Assembly: GCF_002797755.1 (NCBI RefSeq) | Contig: NZ_PGFI01000012.1 | Coordinates: 186,001 to 250,000 of the forward strand | Length of the DNA: 64,000 nt | Direction of reading: 5' to 3' | DNA from: Brevirhabdus pacifica | Lineage (GTDB): Bacteria > Pseudomonadota > Alphaproteobacteria > Rhodobacterales > Rhodobacteraceae | In this document: piece after piece, positions 8,722 to 17,569 of the stretch | Layout: every line of letters starts with the position of its first letter | How positions within the stretch are numbered: the first letter of the stretch is position 1 | Program-made: the position numbers and the translations under genes | The notes under the pieces: model-generated | What the model was told of the DNA's origin: nothing | The model's input: only the letters and a program-made list of their open reading frames with translations | Database searches by the model: none

Positions 8722-9726
8722 ATGTCAGCACCTCTCATCGATCCCTTCCAGCGGGCCATCACCTACCTGCGCGTCTCGGTCACCGACCGATGCGATTTCC
8801 GCTGTGTCTACTGCATGTCCGAGAACATGACCTTTCTGCCCAAGAAAGAGCTTCTGACCCTCGAAGAGCTGGATCGCATGTGTTCGACCTTCGTGCGGAT
8901 GGGCGTGCGCAAGCTGCGGATCACCGGCGGGGAGCCGCTTGTCCGCAAGGGCATCATGACCTTTTTCCAGTCGATGACCCGGCATCTCGACTCGGGCGCG
9001 CTGGACGAGCTGACGCTGACCACCAACGGCTCCCAGCTCGAGAAATATGCAACCGACCTCTACGCGGCCGGCGTGCGCCGGGTGAACATCTCGCTCGACA
9101 CGCTCGACGAGGCCCGCTTCGCCGAGGTCACGCGCTGGGGCCGCCTGCCCCAGGTGCTGCGCGGCATCGACGCGGCGCAGGCCGCCGGCCTTCGAGTGAA
9201 AATCAACACCGTCGCCCTCAAGGGCTTCAACGAGGATGAGCTCTTCACCCTCACCGAATGGTGCGCCAGCCGCGACATGGACCTGACCTTCATCGAGGTC
9301 ATGCCCATGGGCGACATCGGCAACGAAAGCCGCATCGGCCAGTACTGGTCGCTCCAGGACCTGCGCGACCAGCTGCGGCAGCGCTACACCCTCACCGACC
9401 TGCCCGAGCGCAGCGGCGGCCCCGCCCGCTACGTCCGGCTCGAGGAAAGCGGCCAGAAGCTGGGTTTCATCACGCCGCTGACCCACAATTTCTGCGAAAG
9501 CTGCAACCGCGTGCGCCTGACCTGCACCGGCGAGCTTTACATGTGCCTCGGCCAGGAAGACATGCGCGACCTGCGCTCGCCCCTGCGCATGAGCGAAAGC
9601 GACCAGCCCCTCGAAGAGGCCATTCGCCGCGCCATCGCCGGCAAGCCCAAGGGCCACGATTTCGACTATTCGCGCCAGCAGGAAGGCGGAAAGATGTCCC
9701 GCCACATGAGCCACACCGGCGGCTGA
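8722..9726 (+). CDS. moaA: GTP 3',8-cyclase, molybdenum cofactor biosynthesis
   Basis: 334-residue radical SAM enzyme that converts GTP to (8S)-3',8-cyclo-7,8-dihydro-GTP, the first step of molybdopterin synthesis. The N-terminal cluster is CDFRCVYC (C24, C28, C31). A second cluster is bound by C258, C261 and C275 in the C-terminal segment beginning CESCNRVRL. The protein ends in the essential Gly-Gly tail. Length fits the family. It is a single gene here, without moaB/C/D/E neighbours, and converges with the argE gene. Confidence 0.97.
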   Translation: MSAPLIDPFQRAITYLRVSVTDRCDFRCVYCMSENMTFLPKKELLTLEELDRMCSTFVRMGVRKLRITGGEPLVRKGIMTFFQSMTRHLDSGALDELTLTTNGSQLEKYATDLYAAGVRRVNISLDTLDEARFAEVTRWGRLPQVLRGIDAAQAAGLRVKINTVALKGFNEDELFTLTEWCASRDMDLTFIEVMPMGDIGNESRIGQYWSLQDLRDQLRQRYTLTDLPERSGGPARYVRLEESGQKLGFITPLTHNFCESCNRVRLTCTGELYMCLGQEDMRDLRSPLRMSESDQPLEEAIRRAIAGKPKGHDFDYSRQQEGGKMSRHMSHTGG

Positions 9727-9771
9727 CCCGGCTCCACGCCGCCCCTCCCGGGTCCCGGCGCGCGCCTTCCA

Positions 9772-9791
9772 TCATTGTCGTGAAAATATCC
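9772..9791 (-). repeat. Dispersed 20-base intergenic motif, copy 2
   Basis: On the minus strand this reads GGATATTTTCACGACAATGA, matching copy 1 (6421-6440) at 19 of 20 positions. It lies between the convergent genes moaA and argE and is flanked by CCGCCGGAGG on the plus strand. The base composition contrasts with the surroundings. Confidence 0.6.
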
Positions 9792-9810
9792 CCGCCGGAG
9801 GCTGCCCCGC

Positions 9811-10974
9811 CTATTCCGCCAGCGCCCCGATCAGCCTGTCGATGAACCGCTCGCCGGCCTCGAACTGCTCCACGCTCAGATATTCGTTGGGCTGATGCGC
9901 CTGGGCGATGTCGCCCGGCCCGCAGACCACCGCCGAATAGCCGCGCTCCTGGAACTGGCCGGCCTCCGTACCATAGCTGACCACATGGGTCGCGTTGTCG
10001 CCCGACAGGCGCCGGGCCAGGGTCTCGGCGGCCCCACCTTCCTCCGGGCGAAGGGGCGGGATGGAGAAGCTGGGCGTCACATCGATCCCCGCCTCCGGAC
10101 GGCGGGCGCGCATCTGCTGCTCCAGCCGCGCGACCTCGGCGCGGAACCGCGCCTCCCAGCTGTCGGGGCTCTCGCCCGGAACACAGCGGAAATCCACCGG
10201 GAAGACGCAATCCTTGGCGGTGATGTTATGGGCGGTGCCGCCGCTGATCGTGCCCACGTGCACGGTGGTGTAGGGCGGTTCGAAAATCGCGGCCAGGGGG
10301 CCGGGCGTCGCGGCCCTGTTGGCGGCGTTCACCCCGTTGCACCACTCGATCAGCCGGGCGCCCTCCATGATGGCGTTGACGCCCTGGTCCAGGATCGAGC
10401 TGTGGACTTCGAAGCCGCGCAGGTGGGTGCGAAAGCCGCAGGATCCCTTGTGACCGGTCACCACCTTCATCATCGACGGCTCGCCGATGATGGAGGCGGC
10501 GGCGGGCGGCAGCTCGGCGCGCATCCGGTCGATCATGGCAGGCGCCCCGACACAGCCCACCTCCTCGTCATGGCTCAGCGCGATCTGCAGCGGCCGCTTC
10601 AGCCCTGCGGCCAGCGCCTTGGGCACGGCGGCCAGCGCCAGCGCGTCGAACCCCTTCATGTCGCAGGTGCCCCGCCCGTAAAGCCGCCCGTCCCGCTCGG
10701 TCACCACGAAGGGATCGCTGTCCCAGGCCTGGCCCTCGACCGGGACCACGTCCGTGTGCCCCGACAGGATGACCCCGCCCGCCACGTCCGGGCCGACCTG
10801 GGCAAAAAGGCTGGCCTTGGTGCCGTCCTCGTTCATCACGCGGGTAGAGGCGACGCCGAAGCCGGCCAGATATTCCTCCACCCAGGCGATCAGCTCGAGG
10901 TTGCTGTCGCGGCTGACGGTCGGAAAGGAGACAAGCCGGTCCAGGATCCGGCGTGCGCTGAGTGGCTGGGACAT
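9811..10974 (-). CDS. argE: Acetylornithine deacetylase (M20 family)
   Basis: 387-residue zinc-dependent deacylase of the ArgE/DapE/CPG2 (M20) family, expected to release ornithine from N-acetylornithine. The zinc site is visible: H73 in SGHTDVVP, D105 in RGTCDMKGFD, E137/E138 in SHDEEVG, and a C-terminal His in AHQPNEY. IIGEPSMMKVVTGHKG and GGTAHNITAKDC are typical of the proteobacterial ArgE branch. It stands alone with no other arginine genes. A related N-acyl amino acid deacylase is a possible alternative specificity. Confidence 0.88.
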   Translation of the reverse strand: MSQPLSARRILDRLVSFPTVSRDSNLELIAWVEEYLAGFGVASTRVMNEDGTKASLFAQVGPDVAGGVILSGHTDVVPVEGQAWDSDPFVVTERDGRLYGRGTCDMKGFDALALAAVPKALAAGLKRPLQIALSHDEEVGCVGAPAMIDRMRAELPPAAASIIGEPSMMKVVTGHKGSCGFRTHLRGFEVHSSILDQGVNAIMEGARLIEWCNGVNAANRAATPGPLAAIFEPPYTTVHVGTISGGTAHNITAKDCVFPVDFRCVPGESPDSWEARFRAEVARLEQQMRARRPEAGIDVTPSFSIPPLRPEEGGAAETLARRLSGDNATHVVSYGTEAGQFQERGYSAVVCGPGDIAQAHQPNEYLSVEQFEAGERFIDRLIGALAE

Positions 10975-11468
10975 GGGAACCCGTTGTCGGAATGGGGGCG
11001 CGGCCCGGCAGGGGCCGGGAGGCCTTCGCGCAGATCGTGGGCGGATGCGCGGCCAGCGTCAAGCCGATAGGCGGGGCGCGCCCGCAAGGCGCGCCGGCGC
11101 CGGGTGATTCCCCCGTTCGGGCGCCTGTCTGCGGGGGCCCAGGGCCCGCATCCGGCCAAAAGTCGGGCAGCGGGCGAAAAAGAATGCCCGTTCCGCCGAA
11201 GGCCCGCGGGGCGAAACGATCCTTTCGCCCGGACCCCGCCCGTGGGCCGTGCTTTTGGCGCGCGCGAGCAGGCGGACCGATGTTCCGCGCCCCACCCGGC
11301 CCCGATCGGGGCCGAGGCTTGCCGCCCCGCCCCCCGCGCCCCTAGATCCGCATCAACCACCCGCTTCGCCACCCCAGCCCAGCCCCCCTGCCCAGCCGCG
11401 CCCGGCCCCTTGACCCGAAGGGCGCCGCCGCAGGCCCCGGACCCGGGCGGCACAGGAAAGGACATGCC
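10975..11468. other. 494-base region with no convincing gene
   Basis: Very GC-rich stretch between argE and the YeeE/YedE gene, whose start codons face away from each other. Open frames here lack ribosome binding sites and have arginine/proline-rich compositions typical of noncoding GC-rich DNA. One strong hairpin, GGCGCGCC-CGCAA-GGCGCGCC, lies at 11075-11095 without a following T run. It may contain promoters for both flanking genes, but I see no clear -10/-35 pair. It could also be decayed coding sequence. Confidence 0.6.
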
Positions 11469-12533
11469 ATGTTCGAACAGCTCGGATTCGAGACCCTCAC
11501 CCCCCAGCAGGCAACCGTCTGGCTGGGCCTTCTGCTTGGCCTCGTCTTCGGGGTCGCGGCCCAGCGGACATGCTTCTGCTTCCGGCGCGGCGTCGCCGGC
11601 GATCCGGGCGAACGGCGCCCCGCGCTCGGCGTCTGGCTGACCGCGCTCGGGGTGGCGATCCTGGGCACGCAGGCCGCCGTCGCCGCCGGGATCCTCAGCT
11701 TTGACGAGCACCGGTTCCTCGCGACCGACGTGCCTGTTCTGGCCATCGCCATCGGCGGGCTTCTTTTCGGGGCGGGCATGGTGCTGACCCGGGGCTGCGT
11801 CAGCCGGCTGACGGTGCTTGGCGGCTCGGGCAACCTGCGGGCGCTGACGGTGCTGCTGATCTTTGCCGTCGTGGCCCACGCCACCATCAAGGGCGTGCTG
11901 ACGCCCCTGCGCACCACCCTGGGCGCCCAGACGGTCGACCTGGGCGACGCGGTCTCGCTGGCCGCCCTGCCGGGTGGCGCGATGGTCTGGGCCGTGCTGC
12001 TGGCCGCCGGTCTGATCGGCTTTGGCCTTTTCTCGGGCAACCGCCCGGGCACGCTGGCTCTGGCGGCGCTGATCGGTCTGCTGGTGCCCGCAGGCTGGGT
12101 CGGCACGGGCTTTGTCCTGCTGGATGATTTCGACCCGGTCGCGCTGGAAAGCCTCAGCTTCACCGCGCCCGCCGCCGACACGATCTTCTTCCTGCTCGCC
12201 TCGACCGCGATTCCGGCGGGCTTTGGCGCGGGCCTATTTGCCGGGGTTCTCCTGGGCTCGTTGGGGGCGGCGCTGGTCAGCCGCGAATTCGCCTGGGCGT
12301 CCTTCGAAAGCCCGCGCCAGACCGGCCGCTACGCCGCCGGTGCCGCGCTGATGGGCGTGGGCGGGGTGCTGGCCGGGGGCTGCACAGTCGGTGCGGGTCT
12401 TTCCGGGGTCCCCACCCTGTCGCTGGCCGCGATCCTGGCCCTGGGCACCATCGCCATCGGCGCCGTGGTGACCCGCCGGCTGCTGGCCACGGGCGCAACC
12501 GGGATCATTCCGCACGGCGTCCCCGCCGAGTGA
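11469..12533 (+). CDS. YeeE/YedE-family membrane transporter (sulfur-compound uptake type)
   Basis: 354-residue integral membrane protein with roughly nine hydrophobic segments. The family repeat is seen twice with its conserved cysteine: GAGMVLTRGCVSR in the first half and GVGGVLAGGCTVGAGLSG in the second, plus an N-terminal QRTCFCFRRG. Characterised relatives (TsuA/YeeE) import thiosulfate using these pore cysteines, so thiosulfate or another reactive sulfur species is the likely substrate; exact specificity is inference. No TusA-like partner gene adjoins it. A strong terminator follows at 12606. Confidence 0.85.
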   Translation: MFEQLGFETLTPQQATVWLGLLLGLVFGVAAQRTCFCFRRGVAGDPGERRPALGVWLTALGVAILGTQAAVAAGILSFDEHRFLATDVPVLAIAIGGLLFGAGMVLTRGCVSRLTVLGGSGNLRALTVLLIFAVVAHATIKGVLTPLRTTLGAQTVDLGDAVSLAALPGGAMVWAVLLAAGLIGFGLFSGNRPGTLALAALIGLLVPAGWVGTGFVLLDDFDPVALESLSFTAPAADTIFFLLASTAIPAGFGAGLFAGVLLGSLGAALVSREFAWASFESPRQTGRYAAGAALMGVGGVLAGGCTVGAGLSGVPTLSLAAILALGTIAIGAVVTRRLLATGATGIIPHGVPAE

Positions 12534-12605
12534 GGATGAGGACAGGCGGCAAGTTCCCCATGCAAGGGCTCGCCCCCAAGCGCGGCCGCCTGTCCATGTG
12601 ACGCC

Positions 12606-12640
12606 AACGCCCCGCCGGATGACCGGCGGGGCGTTGCGTT
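12606..12640 (+). terminator. Rho-independent terminator after YeeE/YedE gene
   Basis: A 13-base perfect stem (left arm AACGCCCCGCCGG, right arm CCGGCGGGGCGTT) with an ATGA loop, followed by GCGTTTC. The arms share 11 bases with the terminator after pntB. On the minus strand it could also stop transcripts leaving the DUF3422 gene. Confidence 0.75.
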
Positions 12641-12697
12641 TCGGACCGAGGGCCGAGGGCCGAGGACTGAGGATCGGGACAGCAGCCCGGGCCGTGC

Positions 12698-13978
12698 CTA
12701 TTCCATATGCTTGCGGATCCGGTGGACCATGGCCCAGACCGCCAGGATGATCAGGGGCGTGATCAGAGCAGTCAGCGTCAGCTTGTCCAGCCCCACGCCC
12801 TTGGCCAACGGCGCCAGCATATAGGAAGCCAGGCTGACCGCGTAGTAGCTGATGGCCACCACCGACAGACCTTCGACCGTCTTCTGCAGGCGCAGTTGCA
12901 GCGCCGCGCGCTGATCCATGCTTTTCATCAATTCCTGGTTCTGGGCCGAGCGGGCGACATCGACCCGCGTCCGCAGAAGCTCGCCCGCGCGCATCGCCCT
13001 GTCGGCCATGGCCTGAAGCCGCCGCTCGGTCGAGGAGACGGTGCGCATGGCCGGCTCGAACCGGCGGGTCATGAACTCGCGGAAGGTCTGGCGGCCCTTG
13101 TACCGCTCTTCGCGCATGACCTCGATCCGCTGATGCACCAGCGCCTGGTAGGCCCCCGTCGCCCCGAAACGGAAGGAGCTGCGGGCGGTCAGGTTCTCAA
13201 GCTCGGCCGAGATGTCGAGAAGCTGACGCAGGATCGCCTCGGCCGGATCTTCATCGGCGCTCATGGCCCCCATCAGCGCGGTGAGCCGGCTGTCCAGCTC
13301 TCCCAGCACGGGCGAAAGCTCCTGCGCGCGGGCGAAGCCCAGCATCGACATGGTCTTGTAGGTCTCGATTTCGGACAGGCGCTGGACGATGCGGCCGATC
13401 CGGCGCGAGCCTGTGCCCGGCCGCACGAAGACGGCAAAGCGCATGTGCCCGGCGGCATCGATGCGGAAGTCCGCCGCGATGATGGCGGTGTTGTCGACCA
13501 CCGATGAAATTGCCAGGCTCTCGGGCACGAACCACGCGGCGACGTCATTGCCGATCTCGTCGGCATCGCGCAGCTCCTCCACCCGGATCATGGCGGAGGT
13601 AATGCGCGCGCCCGGCGCCTCGGCCAGCCAGTCGTCGGGGAAGACCTCGAAGCTGGCCGGATCGAACGGCCGATCCCAGATGCCGTCGGTGAAGACCGTG
13701 TAGGTCACGAATTCCGTGTGGCTTTCCCATTTCAGCCGGTGGCGCCCCAACTCGCCGAAGTAATGGGTGGCACCCGGCTGCGGGTGCGAGGCGCCATAGC
13801 GGTCCAGCAGCGCCAGCAGATGCGCCCGGTCGGCGTCGCGGTCGCGGCGGGCGGCCTCCTCGGGGCGCTTGATGGCAAGCACGACGGCATGACACGGGGC
13901 TTCCAACGCCGGGAAAGGCCGGGCGTGAAGTTCGTTCGCAAGGGCGTAACGCCTTGGATGATCCTGAAATTCGCTCAT
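12698..13978 (-). CDS. DUF3422 family membrane-anchored protein
   Basis: 426 residues from the ATG at 13976-13978, giving the characteristic N-terminus MSEFQDHPRRYALANELHAR. I rejected a longer frame because this motif is the conserved start of the family. A large soluble domain is followed by helical, probably coiled-coil stretches (TRRFEPAMRTVSSTERRLQA and following, about 310-365). Two predicted transmembrane helices sit near the C-terminus. The function is unknown in the family; the architecture suggests an inner-membrane protein with most mass in the cytoplasm. It is monocistronic here, downstream of pntAB. Confidence 0.88.
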   Translation of the reverse strand: MSEFQDHPRRYALANELHARPFPALEAPCHAVVLAIKRPEEAARRDRDADRAHLLALLDRYGASHPQPGATHYFGELGRHRLKWESHTEFVTYTVFTDGIWDRPFDPASFEVFPDDWLAEAPGARITSAMIRVEELRDADEIGNDVAAWFVPESLAISSVVDNTAIIAADFRIDAAGHMRFAVFVRPGTGSRRIGRIVQRLSEIETYKTMSMLGFARAQELSPVLGELDSRLTALMGAMSADEDPAEAILRQLLDISAELENLTARSSFRFGATGAYQALVHQRIEVMREERYKGRQTFREFMTRRFEPAMRTVSSTERRLQAMADRAMRAGELLRTRVDVARSAQNQELMKSMDQRAALQLRLQKTVEGLSVVAISYYAVSLASYMLAPLAKGVGLDKLTLTALITPLIILAVWAMVHRIRKHME

Positions 13979-14185
13979 GCCCCAATGCTTAGCGGGCCGT
14001 TCGGGCCTGTCCATGGGAAAAGGGCCGTGAAGGGCACAGACGGAATGCCGCAGCCCGCCTGCCCAGGAAAGCGGCGCCCTGGCCACAAGACCGGCGCCCG
14101 GCGTATCGCGGCAGGTTAAGGGGCAGTCCGGGTGGGCGGGCGGCAGGGCGCAGACTTGGCCGGCACCCCGCCGCCCCGAAACGCG

Positions 14186-14212
14186 AACGCCCCGCCGGTT
14201 GGGCGGGGCGTT
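14186..14212 (-). terminator. Terminator hairpin after pntAB
   Basis: An 11-base perfect stem, AACGCCCCGCC and GGCGGGGCGTT, with a 5-base loop, 25 bases beyond the pntB stop on the minus strand. The tail CGCGTTTCG is only moderately T-rich. The arms are identical to the core of the terminator at 12606-12640. Confidence 0.65.
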
Positions 14213-14236
14213 GCAGAAGTCGGTCGGATCGGAAGA

Positions 14237-15670
14237 TCAGTCGATCTTGCTCAGCAGGCTGTCGACGCTGGCCTTGGCATCGCCGTAGAACATGCGCGTG
14301 TTCTCTTTGTAGAACAGCGGGTTCTCGATGCCCGAATAGCCGGTGCCCTGCCCGCGCTTGGAAACGAAGACCTGCTTGGCCTTCCACACTTCGAGAACCG
14401 GCATGCCGGCGATCGGCGAATTGGGATCCTCTTGCGCGGCGGGGTTCACGATGTCGTTCGAGCCGATGACGATGGCGACGTCCGTATCGGGGAAGTCGTC
14501 GTTGATCTCGTCCATCTCCAGCACGATGTCGTAGGGAACCTTGGCTTCGGCCAGCAGCACGTTCATGTGGCCCGGCAGACGACCCGCGACCGGGTGGATC
14601 GCGAAGCGCACGGTCTTGCCGGCTGCGCGCAGCTTGCGGGTCAGTTCACTGACCGCCTGCTGTGCCTGTGCCACCGCCATGCCGTAGCCGGGGATGATGA
14701 CGACGCTGTCGGCATCGTTCAGGGCCGTGGCGACGCCGTCGGCGTCGATCGCGACCTGCTCGCCCTCGACCTCCATCGCGGGGCCCGAGGTGCCGCCGAA
14801 GCCGCCCAGGATCACGCTGATGAACGAACGGTTCATCGCCTTGCACATGATGTAGGACAGGATGGCACCCGACGAGCCGACCAGAGCGCCGACCACGATC
14901 AGCAGGTCGTTGCCAAGGCTGAAGCCGATGGCAGCCGCGGCCCAGCCCGAGTAGCTGTTCAGCATCGAGACCACGACGGGCATGTCGGCGCCGCCGATGC
15001 CCATGATCAGGTGGTAGCCGATGAAGAGCGCGGCCAGGGTCATCAGCGCCAGCGGCAGCAGACCGCCGGTGTTGAAGTACCAGACCAGGCAGAGCAGCGA
15101 GATCAGCGCCGCGGTGGCGTTCAGGAGGTGCCCCCCAGGCAGCTTGGTCGCGGCCGAGCCGACCTTGCCCGCCAGCTTGCCATAGGCAATGACCGAGCCG
15201 GTGAAGGTCACAGCGCCGATGAAGATGCCAAGGAACAGCTCGACCCGCAGGATCGAGATCTCGATCCCGTCCTTATGGGCCAGCAGCCCGGCAAACCCTT
15301 CAAGCTCGGCGCGCGCACCGGGGTCCATGCCCAGAACGCGGGCCAGTTCGATATGGGCGATGTAGCCGACGAAGACCGCCGCCAGACCGACCAGCGAGTG
15401 CATCGCCGCGACCAGCTGGGGCATTTCCGTCATCTGCACCCGCTTGGCGACGACAAAGCCGATGGCCCCGCCCGCAATGATCAGCAGCACGGACAGCACC
15501 CAAAGGCCCTGGCCCGGTCCGATCAGCGTGGCGAAGACCGCCAGCGCCATGCCGGCGATGCCGTACCACACGGCCCGCTTCGCGCTTTCCTGCCCGGACA
15601 GGCCGCCCAGCGAAAGGATGAAGAGAACCGCCGCGACCACATAGGCCGCCGTCGTAAATCCGAATTCCAT
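14237..15670 (-). CDS. pntB: NAD(P) transhydrogenase subunit beta
   Basis: 477-residue beta subunit of the proton-translocating transhydrogenase, which uses the proton gradient to reduce NADP+ with NADH. The N-terminal two thirds is membrane (about nine helices), with [14 protein letters not shown] and [21 protein letters not shown]. The C-terminal NADP-binding domain III carries [14 protein letters not shown] and the late [20 protein letters not shown] segment. It follows pntA by 13 bases, so the two are cotranscribed. Confidence 0.97.
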   Translation of the reverse strand: MEFGFTTAAYVVAAVLFILSLGGLSGQESAKRAVWYGIAGMALAVFATLIGPGQGLWVLSVLLIIAGGAIGFVVAKRVQMTEMPQLVAAMHSLVGLAAVFVGYIAHIELARVLGMDPGARAELEGFAGLLAHKDGIEISILRVELFLGIFIGAVTFTGSVIAYGKLAGKVGSAATKLPGGHLLNATAALISLLCLVWYFNTGGLLPLALMTLAALFIGYHLIMGIGGADMPVVVSMLNSYSGWAAAAIGFSLGNDLLIVVGALVGSSGAILSYIMCKAMNRSFISVILGGFGGTSGPAMEVEGEQVAIDADGVATALNDADSVVIIPGYGMAVAQAQQAVSELTRKLRAAGKTVRFAIHPVAGRLPGHMNVLLAEAKVPYDIVLEMDEINDDFPDTDVAIVIGSNDIVNPAAQEDPNSPIAGMPVLEVWKAKQVFVSKRGQGTGYSGIENPLFYKENTRMFYGDAKASVDSLLSKID

Positions 15671-15683
15671 GTGTCCCGTCTCC

Positions 15684-17261
15684 TTACGATTTCTGGAACA
15701 TGGCGAGCATGCGCCGTGTCACGAGGAAGCCGCCGAAGATGTTGATCCCGGCCATGAAGACCGACAGGGCGGCCAGCACGATCACCAGGAACGAGCCGGA
15801 TCCGATCTGCATCAGAGCGCCAAGGATGATGATCGACGAAATGGCGTTGGTGACAGCCATCAGCGGAGTGTGCAGCGAATGGCTGACGTTCCAGATGACC
15901 TGGAAGCCGACAAACACCGCAAGGACGAAGACGACGAAATGCTGCATGAAGCTGGCCGGGGCAACGAGGCCCACGCCCAGCAGCAGCGCCGCGCCGACCA
16001 CCAGCAGGGTGACCTGCTGCTTGGTCTGCGCCTTGAACTCGGCGGTCTCCTTGGCGCGCTTCTCCTCGGGGGTAAGCTCTTTGGGCTGCTCCTTGCGGGG
16101 AGCGGCGGCAATGGCTTTGACCTTCGGGGGCGGCGGCGGGAACGTGATCTCTCCGGCATGGGTGACGGTGGCGCCACGGATGACGTCGTCTTCCATGTTG
16201 TGGTTGACCTTGCCGTCCTTGTCGGGCGTCAGGTCGGACAGCATGTGCCGGATGTTGGTCGAATAAAGCGTCGAGGACTGGGCGGCCATGCGGCTGGGGA
16301 AGTCGGTGTAGCCGACGATGGTGACGCCGTTGTCGGTGACGATCTTCTCGTCGGGGACGGTCAGCTCGCAGTTGCCGCCACGCTCGGCGGCAAGGTCCAC
16401 GATGACCGAGCCGGGCTTCATCATCTCGACCATGTCCTTGGTCCACAGCACCGGCGCGGGCCGGCCCGGGATCAAGGCGGTGGAGATGACGATGTCCACG
16501 TCGGGCGCAAGCTCGCGGAACTTCTCAAGCTGCTTTTCGCGGAACTCGGGGCTGGACGGGGCGGCATAGCCGCCGGTCGCGGCGCCGTCCTGGGCGTTGC
16601 TGTCCTCGAAGTCCAGATAGACGAACTCGGCGCCCATCGACTCGATCTGTTCGGCAACCTCGGGGCGCACGTCGAATGCATAGGTGATGGCACCCAGCGA
16701 GGTGGCGGTGCCGATGGCGGCAAGGCCGGCGACGCCGGCGCCGATGATCAGCACCTTGGCCGGGGGCACCTTGCCCGCGGCGGTCACCTGACCGGTGAAG
16801 AAACGGCCGAAGTTGTTGCCGGCCTCGATCACGGCGCGGTAGCCGGCGATGTTGGCCATCGAGCTCAGCGCGTCCATCTTCTGGGCGCGGCTGATGCGCG
16901 GGACCATGTCCATGGCGATCGCGTTGGCGTTTTTCGAGCGCACCAGCTCGAGCAGTTCCTCGTTCTGGCCGGGCCAGAAGAAGCTGATGAGGGTCTGACC
17001 GTCGGTCAGGCGCTTGGCTTCCGTATCGTTGGGCGGGCGCACCTTGACGATGATGTCCGCAGCCTTCCAGAGCGCCGCGGCGGTCTTGATAACCTCTACC
17101 CCGGCGGCCTCGTAGGCCGCATCCGTAAAGCCGGCCTTCTCGCCCGCTCCGCTTTCGACCGCGCAGTCATAGCCCAGCTTCTGAAGCTGCCTTGCGCTGT
17201 CGGGAGTCATCGCAACCCGCGCTTCCCCCTCCGTAACTTCTTTTGGTGCACCGATTTTCAC
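15684..17261 (-). CDS. pntA: NAD(P) transhydrogenase subunit alpha (fused domain I plus membrane part)
   Basis: 525-residue alpha subunit with an N-terminal NAD-binding domain I ([20 protein letters not shown], and [22 protein letters not shown] about 168-190) and, after a Pro/Lys/Glu-rich linker, three to four C-terminal membrane helices (about 415-515). It is the fused E. coli-like form rather than the split PntAA/PntAB form of some alphaproteobacteria. The start is GTG at 17259-17261, supported by GGGGAGG upstream. The linker contains [20 protein letters not shown], which is low complexity. Confidence 0.96.
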   Translation of the reverse strand: MKIGAPKEVTEGEARVAMTPDSARQLQKLGYDCAVESGAGEKAGFTDAAYEAAGVEVIKTAAALWKAADIIVKVRPPNDTEAKRLTDGQTLISFFWPGQNEELLELVRSKNANAIAMDMVPRISRAQKMDALSSMANIAGYRAVIEAGNNFGRFFTGQVTAAGKVPPAKVLIIGAGVAGLAAIGTATSLGAITYAFDVRPEVAEQIESMGAEFVYLDFEDSNAQDGAATGGYAAPSSPEFREKQLEKFRELAPDVDIVISTALIPGRPAPVLWTKDMVEMMKPGSVIVDLAAERGGNCELTVPDEKIVTDNGVTIVGYTDFPSRMAAQSSTLYSTNIRHMLSDLTPDKDGKVNHNMEDDVIRGATVTHAGEITFPPPPPKVKAIAAAPRKEQPKELTPEEKRAKETAEFKAQTKQQVTLLVVGAALLLGVGLVAPASFMQHFVVFVLAVFVGFQVIWNVSHSLHTPLMAVTNAISSIIILGALMQIGSGSFLVIVLAALSVFMAGINIFGGFLVTRRMLAMFQKS

Positions 17262-17319
17262 GCTGTGCCTCCCCGTTTCCGACCGATCGCCTCAAATCCG
17301 TGTGATTCAGGCTCGGAGT

Positions 17320-17349
17320 GTCATATCACCGGCCAATTGGATCGTGCAA
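17320..17349 (-). promoter_or_regulatory. Candidate promoter for pntAB
   Basis: On the minus strand TTGCAC (17344-17349) and TATGAC (17320-17325) are 18 bases apart, about 60 bases before the pntA start and within the only AT-richer part of this intergenic region. Confidence 0.4.
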
Positions 17350-17465
17350 TGCGGGGAGATTGCCGCACCCCGCAGTTTCGCGACATATTCTGTCGCGGGC
17401 GTTTGCGAATGGCCCGATCATCGCCGCTTATCGTGGGCATCATCCCGGCCGAGCAATCGGCCATG

Positions 17466-17499
17466 AAAAGGGGCCGCCGCGTCCACCGCGACGGCCCCT
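17466..17499 (-). terminator. Terminator after the MBL-fold gene
   Basis: On the minus strand a 12-base stem of GGGGCCGTCGCG and CGCGGCGGCCCC, with one mismatch, runs straight into TTTT. It lies about 70 bases past the MBL gene stop, in the correct orientation for it. Confidence 0.75.
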
Positions 17500-17569
17500 G
17501 CCCTTATCCCCGACAGGTGCCGGGAATGTCCCCTCGCCCAGGCCCCAGGGGGCGGCGCGGGTGGATGGA

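Noticed and set aside
11059-11640. Open frames in the argE-YeeE gap
   Set aside because: Arg/Pro/Ala-rich, no ribosome binding sites, and they overlap the YeeE start; no family resemblance.
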